Origin: an uncultured Mycoplasma sp. | Lineage (GTDB): Bacteria; Bacillota_I; Bacilli_A; Mycoplasmatales; Metamycoplasmataceae | Length of the DNA: 7,698 nt | Direction of reading: 5' to 3' | Assembly: GCA_949284615.1 (NCBI GenBank) | Contig: CASDWL010000086.1 | Coordinates: forward strand, 1-7,698 | In this document: piece by piece, positions 1 through 6,924 of the stretch | Layout: every line of letters starts with the position of its first letter | Numbering within the stretch: the first letter of the stretch is position 1 | Translations under genes and position numbers: made by a program | Notes under the pieces: generated by a model | Databases searched by the model: none | Told to the model about the DNA's origin: nothing | What the model saw: only the letters and a program-made list of their open reading frames with translations

Positions 1-1
1 T

Positions 2-77
2 GGTCGCGTAGCTCAGGGGACAGAGCACGTGCCTTCTAAGCATGTGGTCGGAGGTTCGAATCCTCCCGTGATCGCCA
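2..77 (+). tRNA. tRNA-Arg, anticodon UCU
   Basis: A complete cloverleaf can be folded by eye. The acceptor stem pairs 2-8 with 67-73 (two G-T wobbles), the D-stem pairs 11-14 with 23-26, and the anticodon stem pairs 28-32 with 40-44 (one G-T wobble). The seven-base anticodon loop is 33-39 and the T-stem pairs 50-54 with 62-66 around the loop TTCGAAT. The anticodon at 35-37 is TCT, which reads AGA, the arginine codon used most in the genes here. The 8-base D-loop carries an A at the position matching A20, consistent with an arginine tRNA. The discriminator is G74 and the CCA end (75-77) is encoded. A run of T follows directly, which may aid 3' end formation or termination. Base 1 lies outside the fold. 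Confidence 0.96.
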
Positions 78-172
78 TTTTTTTTATATCTTTTTTGATA
101 ATTAATAATTGATTTTCTCCATTTTAATATAAAATATTGTAAGTTCAAAATGTAAAAGGAACTTATGGTAAT
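78..172 (+). promoter_or_regulatory. AT-rich spacer with candidate promoter and ribosome binding site for the 173-1750 gene
   Basis: This 95-bp spacer separates the tRNA from the next gene. It starts with a T-rich stretch (78-96). A -10-like TATAAA sits at 128-133. TTGATA (95-100) and TTGATT (109-114) resemble -35 boxes, but their spacing to it (27 and 13 bp) is poor, so the promoter call is weak. A Shine-Dalgarno-like AAAAGGAA lies at 154-161, about 12 bases before the ATG at 173. A second ATG at 165 is closer but opens a frame that ends at 239. Confidence 0.35.
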
Positions 173-1750
173 ATGAATTATAAAACAAACAACTCAAGTA
201 AACTTAGTAATAAAAAAAATGCTAAAAAAAGCAATTTAACTAATTCTAAAAATAGTTCTAAATATAATAAGATCAAATCATCATCAAAGAATAAATCATC
301 ATCTAATTCTCAACAATCAAAATTAAGTAATAGTTCAAAAAAAAATAATTCAAATTCTAAAAATAATTACTATAAAAATTTATATAAAAATAAATGATCT
401 AAGACAAATGAAGCTGTTTTAGATAATAAAACATATGTTTTGCCAAAGCATCATGAATTTGAATTATATTTTTGTGTTTGAAGGATGTATTCACTAGTTG
501 ATCCAGATACAAAAAAAAGTTTTTTAAGGAGATATTGAATAGTAATAGGTAAAGGTCATAAAAGTTATCGTAAATTTGATAACCAAAGAGATGCTATTAA
601 ATATTTTAGAAACTTAAAAAAATATGCAAAAATGAAAATCCAATCATCAAATTCAAAAGAATTTACTAGAACAATTTATACAATTTTTGAAATGATATAT
701 CAAGGAATTGATGCTAATAAAATATTTAATAATAAATTATCAAAAAAGAAAAAAGAAATTGATGATAATGAAATAGATTATGTAGATGAATACACACAAT
801 TAGATATTCTTTTAAACGATGAAGATACTGAAACAAATAATTTTGATCATGAAGAAAAAAATATTGATGAGGTTATCAATGAAAAAGAAGGCGATACATT
901 AGTATTAGATTATAAATTAGATATTGATGAAGATGCTGATAAAAGTACTAAAGAGATTAAATATCAAGATATAAAATATGAATATGATGAGACAAAAACA
1001 ATAGAAACAACTCAAGAACAAAAAATTGATAATAATTATTTTGATTTTAACTATGATATTACTAAATTAAATAATTTAACTCAAGAAAATAATATAACAG
1101 AATATCAACCAATTGAAGATTCACTAGTTGATAATTCATTTAAAGAAGAAAAAACATTTGATAAGTTAGAACCTACTTTTAAAAATGAAAATTTTACAAT
1201 GCATGAATTACAAAAAAAGGATGATATATCTAAAGAACCAACTAAAGATTTATATGTACCATACACATATAATGGTAATACTGAGCTAATTTATACATCT
1301 GAAGTAGAAAATCAAAATAATAATTACTATCAACAAAATGAACAAAATCAAAATTATCGAGAATGAAATAATAATCATTTAAGTCTTAATAATTTTACAC
1401 AATCATCTGGTAATACTGAAATACTTATTTATGAAAATAATAATACTATAGAAGAAAATTATAATGATAACAATAATAAACAATCTATATATGATTTAAT
1501 TTCAACAACTGAAAAAGAATTTCCAACTAAAACAAGTAATGATTTAGAACTAGAAGAAGATTCTCAAGAACTTGAAAAAGATATGCAAATTATTCAACAC
1601 AATACATCTTTAAATGAAGCTATTAATCATCAAATCACTAAAAAGAATAAAAGAAAAGGAATGAAAATTACTTTTATATTATTGTCTATTATCCTAGTTA
1701 TTGGTGCAATAGTATCAGTAGTTCTTCTATTTATTTTCAAAATTATATAA
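173..1750 (+). CDS. Uncharacterised tail-anchored protein: basic N-terminus, DUF2188-like domain, acidic Asn-rich region
   Basis: I do not recognise this 525-residue protein as a whole. It is continuous only with TGA read as Trp, at codons 75, 103, 122 and 398. Residues 1-74 are about 78% Ser, Lys and Asn, with 19 Lys and no Asp or Glu. Residues 88-175 look folded; the stretch from RRYWIVIGKGHKSYRKF to DAIKYFRNLKKYAK resembles the short DUF2188 domain (function unknown) by pattern only. Residues about 185-480 are rich in Asp, Glu, Asn and Gln, probably disordered. A basic patch, KKNKRKG, precedes one hydrophobic segment (about 499-521) that ends near the C-terminus. I see no signal peptide or lipobox. 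I infer a tail-anchored protein with nearly all its mass in the cytoplasm. The start at 173 rests on the frame and an SD 12 bases upstream. The gene sits alone between the tRNA and cdaM. Confidence 0.85.
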
Positions 1751-1832
1751 AATCAACGTAATGATATAATTTTTAAAATAATATAATATTTTAAAATTTG
1801 CAAAATAAAAATTAATATGGAAAGAGAAAAAA
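1751..1832 (+). promoter_or_regulatory. Candidate promoter region and SD for cdaM
   Basis: This 82-bp spacer holds two exact TATAAT hexamers, at 1765-1770 and 1782-1787. The second would start transcription near 1794 and give a leader of about 40 bases. No convincing -35 box is visible for either, as is usual for mollicute promoters. A GGAAAGAG at 1819-1826 is the likely ribosome binding site for the ATG at 1833. The second TATAAT overlaps the loop of an AT-only inverted repeat. Confidence 0.4.
1771..1796. repeat. 10-bp AT-only inverted repeat with 6-base loop
   Basis: The arms TTTTAAAATA (1771-1780) and TATTTTAAAA (1787-1796) are perfect inverted repeats around ATATAA. It lies 20 bp after the stop of the upstream gene and 36 bp before cdaM. 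It contains no G or C and only a short T run follows, so it would be a weak terminator. It could equally be a chance product of AT richness. Confidence 0.4.
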
Positions 1833-2423
1833 ATGGATAAAAATGAAATAATGATACTAATCATACTAATAATTGTTAGTTGTACTTTTTTATTCATTTT
1901 GATTCCATTAACCATTAATTTATTTAAATATGTTGTTACTGAAAAAATGAAAAAAAGAAATAGTAAAAATTTAGGATCAAGTAGCAAAATTAGATTAATC
2001 AATCAATTAAGAGAGTCTGTTGAATTTTTATCTAAAACTAAAACTGGAGCAATTATTACAATAGAAAATAAAGATAATCTAGATAATTTAAGAACAGATG
2101 GTGTGAAAATAGATGCAAATATTTCATCTTCATTAATTATTTCTATTTTTAATAAAAATTCTCCGTTACATGATGGAGCAATAGTTATAAGAAATGGAAG
2201 AATTTTATATGCTGCAACATACTATAAAATTACAAAGAAATCTATAGATAATAAATATGGATCAAGACATAGAGCAGGATTAGGTATATCTGAAGTTTGT
2301 GATGCAACAACAATTATTGTTTCTGAAGAGACAGGAGAAATCTCTATAACTAAAAACTCATTATTAGTTCCTATTAAAACAAATGAATTTCAAGAAAAAT
2401 TATTATTCTTCTTGAATGATTAA
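1833..2423 (+). CDS. cdaM: Diadenylate cyclase (c-di-AMP synthase), CdaM type
   Basis: This enzyme joins two ATP into cyclic di-AMP, a second messenger that controls potassium and osmotic balance in Firmicutes and mollicutes. The 196-residue protein has one N-terminal membrane segment (about residues 6-33) followed by basic residues, which places the catalytic domain in the cytoplasm. The DAC domain fills the rest. SPLHDGAIVI carries the DGA motif at 114-116, SRHRAGLGISE carries RHR at 145-147, and VSEETGEISI follows. Both nucleotide-binding motifs are intact, so activity is expected. A single membrane segment matches mycoplasma CdaM rather than the three-segment CdaA of other Firmicutes. It has no Trp codon. 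A GGAAAGAG at 1819-1826 supports the start. mgtE follows after 35 bp, probably in the same transcript. Confidence 0.95.
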   Translation: MDKNEIMILIILIIVSCTFLFILIPLTINLFKYVVTEKMKKRNSKNLGSSSKIRLINQLRESVEFLSKTKTGAIITIENKDNLDNLRTDGVKIDANISSSLIISIFNKNSPLHDGAIVIRNGRILYAATYYKITKKSIDNKYGSRHRAGLGISEVCDATTIIVSEETGEISITKNSLLVPIKTNEFQEKLLFFLND

Positions 2424-2441
2424 TTTTTTGTTTAAAAATTA
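2421..2441. repeat. 8-bp AT-only inverted repeat in the cdaM-mgtE gap
   Basis: TAATTTTT (2421-2428, including the cdaM stop codon) pairs with AAAAATTA (2434-2441) around a 5-base loop. It has no GC pair and no T-run after it, so I do not read it as a terminator. It leaves cdaM and mgtE as a plausible single transcript. Confidence 0.25.
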
Positions 2442-2444
2442 GAT

Positions 2445-2453
2445 AAAAGGAGA
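2445..2453 (+). promoter_or_regulatory. Strong Shine-Dalgarno site of mgtE
   Basis: AAAAGGAGA lies 5 bases before the ATG at 2459. It is among the strongest ribosome binding sites in the window and fixes the mgtE start. This fits independent initiation of mgtE within a cdaM-mgtE transcript. Confidence 0.8.
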
Positions 2454-2458
2454 CATAA

Positions 2459-3904
2459 ATGGAAAATTCAATTAAAAAATTTGATATTAAAAGATTATTA
2501 ATTGAAAAAGATTTGACATCTATTAGACAATATGTTGATCAAACTCCATTTAATGAAATAGTTGTCGAATTAGAAGAATTGAATGATTTAGAAGTTGCTT
2601 TATTTTTTAGATGTTTAAAAACAGAAACATCTTCAGAATTATTTTCTTACTTAAATGAGGAACAACAACAGTCAATAATTCAAAATTTAACTAAGCAAGA
2701 AATTGCCGATTTTATTAATGAATTATATACAGATGAAATTGCCGATGTTTTAGAAGCTTTGCCACCTGATATGGCAAAAACAATTTTATTAACAGTTGAT
2801 AAAAATACAAGATTTAAAGTTAATCAAATTCTTCAATTTGATGATGAAGAAGTTGGATCTGTAATGTCTGTTGATATTATTTCCTTAAAATCAAATATGA
2901 CAAATAAAGATGCTTTGGATTTAATTAAGAAAAAAAGAGAAGAGTCAGAAATTGGTCAATTCTACTATGTGGTAGATTCAAAAAATAAGTTACAAGGTAG
3001 TACAACATTAGAAGATATTGTATTTTCTCCCAAAGATGATTTAGTATCTGACAAAATGACTCAAGTTAAATCAGTGAGAACTAAACAATTAAAAGCAGAA
3101 GCTGCAAATATATTTTCTTCAGAAGATTATTCAACATTACCCGTTGTAGATGATAATGGAATTTTGATGGGGATGTTGACATCAAATGATGTTATTGATA
3201 TTATTCAAGATGAAGCTTCTGAAGATATTTATAAAGCTGCTGGGATTAATTATGAGAATCAACCTACCAGTTCTTATTTAAAAACATCTGTTTTATCGAT
3301 TGTTAAATCTAGAATTTTTTGATTAATCATTTTAATGATTGGATCAACTTTATCTCAATTGATTATCCAAGTATTTAATCAAAAATTTGAAGAATCACTG
3401 ACTAATATTGCTGAATTAAGTGGAATAGCAATATCATCTGCTTTAATAGCTTTAATTCCTGTTACTTCTGCTACTAGTGGAAATGCAGGATCACAATCCA
3501 CATCTACTTTGACAAGGGCAAGTGCTCTTGGAGAATTAAAAGATGCAAAAATGAATAAAATCATTTTAAAAGAATTTTTAGTAGGGCTTGTTTTGGGTTC
3601 TATTTTATCAATAGTAAATTTTGTTCGTTTAATAATTTATTATTTAGCTTACAACGGATTATTAATTCATCATTATAAATTTATTTTAATTATTTCTTTA
3701 ATTTCATCTATTTCTCTATTAATCTCTATAAGTTTATCTAAAACTTTTGGTGCAGCAATTTTGGCAATTACAATTAAAACAAAAAAAGATCCAGCAGTTA
3801 TGTCAGCACCATTAATTACTACAATTATTGATGCTCTTTCTACTTTAATCTTTTTCTTATTATCATATATGATATTAATGCCTATTTATCATATAACTAT
3901 TTAA
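2459..3904 (+). CDS. mgtE: Magnesium transporter MgtE
   Basis: MgtE is a dimeric membrane channel that admits Mg2+ and closes when its cytosolic domains bind Mg2+. The 481-residue protein is close to the usual length of about 450. Residues about 20-130 form the helical, acidic MgtE N-domain. Two CBS domains follow (about 135-190, starting at VGSVMSVDI, and 198-253), then a connecting helix (about 254-283). The membrane domain starts at Trp288, encoded by TGA at 3320-3322, where the family also has Trp. It carries SGNAGSQ (340-346) and TTIIDALS with Asp458, matching the pore aspartate of Thermus MgtE. Stopping at TGA would split the protein exactly between its cytosolic and membrane halves. 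It follows cdaM by 35 bp and its end overlaps rnhC by 8 bp. CBS domains bind adenine nucleotides, including c-di-AMP in some proteins, so control by CdaM is possible but only inferred. Confidence 0.95.
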
Positions 3905-4673
3905 TGCCTTTTTTATCTAAAGCTTCATAAACTTTTTCTGTTGTTTTAAAAGAAATTTTTGCAATTTCATAAAGAGCTTTTCTTCCAAATTTTTCACAAA
4001 ATTCTATTGCTTGATTTTCAACAGCTTCATTAGTTCCTAATAAGAATTTCATTCCAACTGCTTCTTCTTGTTCTTTCATTAATTCAAGAAAACGATATCT
4101 AGCAACGATTGATGCAGCAGCAACTGCAACATGAATGCTTTCTGCTTTTTGAGCAAGTAAAATTTCTTTTTGTATTTCATCTGTTTTTAATCTAGATTTC
4201 ATTAAATTCTCATAGTATTTATTGATATTATCAATACTTGCAAACTCATCTATAAGAATTAAATCTTCATTTACTTTGTCAAATTTTTCTAATGTAGTAA
4301 TTGATTTTAAATGAAGAAACATTTTTAATTCATGAGCATTCATATATTTTGCTAAATTGTTATAACCTTTTTGAGTTAAATGATTAACTCTAAAAGTAAT
4401 TAAATCTTTTATTTTAGGAAATATTTCTAAAATCTTTTGATCACTAAGAGCTTTTGAATCTTTTACACCTAATTCAATTAATTTATCTATATTTTCATGT
4501 GGAACATATACAGCTGCTGCTACTAAAGGAGTAAGATAATCACCTACACCAGTTTCATCCGAACCAATTATATTTTTATCAACTAATTGATCTTCAGAAG
4601 TGTAACTTGATATTTTTAGAGGTTTAAATTCAGTTTTTGAAAAATTTAGTTTTTTAGATTTTTTTACAGCCAT
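3897..4673 (-). CDS. rnhC: Ribonuclease HIII, short N-terminus
   Basis: This enzyme cuts RNA in RNA-DNA hybrids, such as R-loops and primers, using Mg2+ or Mn2+. The 258-residue protein carries IGSDETGVGDY (36-46), with GDY as in type HIII rather than type HII, then GVKDSKALSD (69-78) and AAASIVARYR (185-194). The catalytic set D39, E40, D142 and E178 matches the D-E-D-E set of RNase HIII. The family normally has an N-terminal TBP-like substrate-binding domain of about 80 residues; here only about 33 mostly basic residues precede the catalytic core, so that domain is missing or much reduced. An ATG at 4673-4671 with GGAG 5 bases upstream (4682-4679) supports a true short start rather than a missed one. 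It has no Trp. It is the only leftward gene, and its TAG stop lies inside the last codons of mgtE. Confidence 0.93.
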   Translation of the reverse strand: MAVKKSKKLNFSKTEFKPLKISSYTSEDQLVDKNIIGSDETGVGDYLTPLVAAAVYVPHENIDKLIELGVKDSKALSDQKILEIFPKIKDLITFRVNHLTQKGYNNLAKYMNAHELKMFLHLKSITTLEKFDKVNEDLILIDEFASIDNINKYYENLMKSRLKTDEIQKEILLAQKAESIHVAVAAASIVARYRFLELMKEQEEAVGMKFLLGTNEAVENQAIEFCEKFGRKALYEIAKISFKTTEKVYEALDKKGIK

Positions 4674-4705
4674 GATATCTCCAAATGTTTTTAAATTAAT
4701 TTTTT

Positions 4706-4740
4706 CCTAATTTTAATAAAGTATCATAAAAAATTATCAA
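4706..4740 (-). promoter_or_regulatory. Candidate promoter of rnhC
   Basis: On the minus strand, TTGATA (4740-4735, five of six matches to the -35 consensus) is followed after 16 bp by TATTAA (4718-4713, four of six to the -10). This predicts a start near 4706 and a leader of about 32 bases that includes the GGAG ribosome binding site. An alternative -10, TATGAT at 4728-4723, has no well-spaced -35. Confidence 0.4.
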
Positions 4741-4767
4741 AAAATATTTTTCAAAAATGATTTTAAA

Positions 4768-4801
4768 TATTATATTTAAAAATATATATAAAATTATTAA
4801 T
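4768..4801 (+). promoter_or_regulatory. Candidate mnmE promoter; very short or absent leader
   Basis: Two -10-like hexamers lie just before the mnmE start: TATTAT (4768-4773) and TATAAA (4787-4792). The second would start transcription at about 4799-4802, giving a leaderless mRNA. The first gives a leader of about 20 bases with no Shine-Dalgarno. No -35 box is evident for either, so this is tentative. Confidence 0.3.
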
Positions 4802-6127
4802 ATGTTAGATACAATAGCAGCAATTTCTTCTGGATATGTTAATCAAGCAATTTCTATTATTAGAATAGTAGGACCAGATGCATTAGATATTATTAAGAAA
4901 ATATTTACTGGTAAAATAGGTGAAAATAAAACAATTCAATATGGCTTTATAAAAGATAAGCAAGGAAATATTTTAGATGAAGTTTTAGTTAGTTTTTTTA
5001 TTGGTACTAATAATTTTGTTGGAGAGAATACAATTGAAATAAATGCTCATGGTGGAGTTGTTATTACCAATAAAATTCTAAATTTGATTTTATCTCATGG
5101 GGCAAGATTAGCAAATAGAGGAGAATTTACAAGAAGAGCTTTTTTGAATGGAAAAATGTCGTTAATAAAGGCTGAAGCAATTAACGATTTAATTAATTCT
5201 AAAACTAATCAACAACATAAAATTGCTATTAATGCTTTTAATAATTCTAATGAATTAAAAATAAAAGAATTAATTAGTAATTTAGAATATTTAATTGGAT
5301 TATGTGAAATAAATATTGATTATCCAGAATATGATGATATTCCTATTTTAGAAAACAAAGATTTTGAAGAAAAATTAATGAAACTTCATGATGAAATAAA
5401 CAAGATAATAAAAGTATCAAAAGCTAATCAAGTATTTTTAAATCCATTATCAATTGTAATTGTTGGAAATCCAAATGCAGGAAAATCATCACTAATGAAT
5501 GCTATTTTAAATGATGAAAAAGCAATTGTTACAAATATTGAAGGAACAACAAGAGATGTTATTGAACATGAAGTGATTCTTAATAATTTTATTTTGAAAT
5601 TAAAAGATACTGCTGGAATAAGAGAAGGTAAAGATGAAATTGAAAAAATTGGGATTCAAAAATCATGAAAAGAAATAGAACAAGCAGATATCGTTCTTCA
5701 TGTTATTGATGCAACTAAAGGATTAAATGATTATGATTTAAAAATTATTGAAAAAAGTAAAAATAAGAAATATTTACAATTATGAAATAAATCAGATTTA
5801 ATTACAAACTTAGATTCAAATAAAATTTTTATTTCATCTATAAATAAAGATTTGAAGAATTTAGAGGAAGAATTAAATAAATTATTAACTAATGATGCAA
5901 ATGAATTACAAGAAGATTTAATTTTTAACAAAAGACAAATTTCATGTTTGGAAAAAGCGCTACTTGCACTAGATGATGTTATCAAAGGGATTAATGATGG
6001 TTTGACATATGACACCATTATTATTGATTTACATCAAGCATGAGAATCATTAAAAGAAATTACAGGCCAAGTTGATAAAGAAGAACTTCTTGATAGTATC
6101 TTTAAAAATTTTTGTTTAGGTAAATAA
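4802..6127 (+). CDS. mnmE: tRNA modification GTPase MnmE (TrmE)
   Basis: MnmE, together with MnmG, adds the aminomethyl-type group to the wobble uridine U34 of certain tRNAs, using GTP and a folate-derived one-carbon unit. The 441-residue protein has the usual length and order: folate-binding N-domain (about 1-118), helical domain, inserted G-domain, and the C-terminal FCLGK with the catalytic Cys. The G motifs are GNPNAGKSS (222-230), GTTRD (248-252), DTAGIRE (269-275) and NKSD (329-332). Asn225 and Glu281 match the K+-binding Asn226 and catalytic Glu282 of the E. coli enzyme. TGA codes Trp at 5666, 5783 and 6041. I chose the ATG at 4802 because MLDTIAAISSG aligns with the family start; an in-frame ATG at 4757 would add 15 residues unlike the family. 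Neither has a Shine-Dalgarno. tatD follows after 18 bp. Confidence 0.96.
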
Positions 6128-6129
6128 AA

Positions 6130-6139
6130 AAGGAAAGGA
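6130..6139 (+). promoter_or_regulatory. Shine-Dalgarno site of tatD
   Basis: AGGAAAGGAA holds two overlapping AGGA cores 6 bases before the ATG at 6146, inside the 18-bp gap after mnmE. It supports the tatD start and contrasts with mnmE and rsmA, which have no such site. Confidence 0.7.
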
Positions 6140-6145
6140 ATCTAT

Positions 6146-6919
6146 ATGAAAAAATATGTTGATCTACATTGTCATCCATTTTTAGAATATTTTGCTAATC
6201 CTGATGAAATTATTGAAAATGCTAAAAAAAATAACATTGGAATATTATTTCTAGTTGGTACTGATTTAAAAAATTCTAAAGAAGTAATTGAACTTAGTTT
6301 AAAACATAATCAAGTTTATCCTATAATAGGAATTCATCCTAATGATGCATGAAATGTAGAATTAATTAATGAATTAGAAAAACTTATTGATAAAAATGTT
6401 GTAGGAATAGGAGAAGTAGGTTTAGATTATCATTATGATGACTCTCCTTCGAAGGAAATGCAAATACAATGTTTTGAAAAACAGATTGAATTAGCAGCTA
6501 AACATAATTTACCTATTATTGTTCATTCAAGAGATGCTCATGAAGATACATATCAAATAATAAAAAAATGAAAAACTAAATTACCGAATTTAAATTTTGT
6601 TTTACATTCATATTCCTCAGGTATTGAATATGTAGAAAGATATAGCAAATTAAATGTTTATTTTTCATTTTCAGGTGTTGTTACTTTTAAAAATGCAAAA
6701 GATACTCAAGAAGCAGCTAAACATGTAAAACTAGATTTAATGTTTTGTGAAACTGATACCCCATATTTAACTCCCGAACCTCATCGAGGAAAGCAAAATT
6801 TACCTGATTATGTTGTTCATACAACAAATTTTATTGCTAATTTAAAAAATGTATCTATTGAAGAAGTTTTAGAAAATATTAATAATAATGTTAAAAAAGT
6901 TTTTTCTAAAATAAAATAA
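6146..6919 (+). CDS. tatD: TatD-family metal-dependent DNase
   Basis: TatD proteins are metal-dependent hydrolases with a TIM-barrel fold and nuclease activity, linked to DNA repair and degradation in the cytoplasm. The 257-residue length is typical. Metal-ligand motifs appear in order: DLHCHP with His8 and His10, GEVGLDY with Glu90, VHSRD with His127, LHSYSSG with His154, and ETDTPYLTP with Asp204 followed by HRGKQN. The family usually has HCF where this has HSY, a mild change that keeps the His. TGA codes Trp at 6350 and 6569; stopping at the first would leave 68 residues. It is probably co-transcribed with mnmE, as the adjacent homologues MG008 and MG009 of M. genitalium suggest. The exact substrate cannot be told from sequence. 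Confidence 0.94.
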
Positions 6920-6924
6920 TATTT

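Noticed and set aside
173..394. Simple-sequence repeat or CRISPR-like array
   Set aside because: Low complexity comes from Ser, Lys and Asn codons in an AT-rich genome. There is no fixed repeat unit or spacer pattern.
490..1134. Short repeated TCACTAGTTGAT at about 490 and 1122
   Set aside because: It is a single 12-base match encoding SLVD in the same protein, with no extension or third copy, so probably chance.
173..1366. The 173-1750 gene as a pseudogene broken by stop codons
   Set aside because: The four interruptions are all TGA, in one frame, as in the intact housekeeping genes here. The frame then runs to TAA at 1748.
1727..2002. Minus-strand open frame of 91 codons
   Set aside because: It lies opposite the start of cdaM, has no family match that I recognise, and its hydrophobic character mirrors the AT-rich cdaM membrane segment.
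2421..2441. Intrinsic terminator between cdaM and mgtE
   Set aside because: The stem is AT-only, 8 bp, and lacks a following T-run, so it is too weak to call.
3320..3337. Split of mgtE into two genes at TGA
   Set aside because: The frame is unchanged, the TGA sits where MgtE has a conserved Trp, and no ribosome binding site precedes the ATG at 3335. It is one gene under code 4.
3379..3564. Minus-strand open frame of 61 codons inside mgtE
   Set aside because: It is the shadow of the conserved SGNAGSQ membrane region of mgtE and has no motif of its own.
4757..4801. Upstream mnmE start adding 15 residues
   Set aside because: The extension is unlike the family N-terminus and has no ribosome binding site. 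The second Met aligns with the usual start before DTIAAI.
5731..6018. Minus-strand open frame of 95 codons inside mnmE
   Set aside because: It is a Ser/Phe/Leu-rich shadow of a Lys/Glu/Asn-rich segment, with no supporting site or family.
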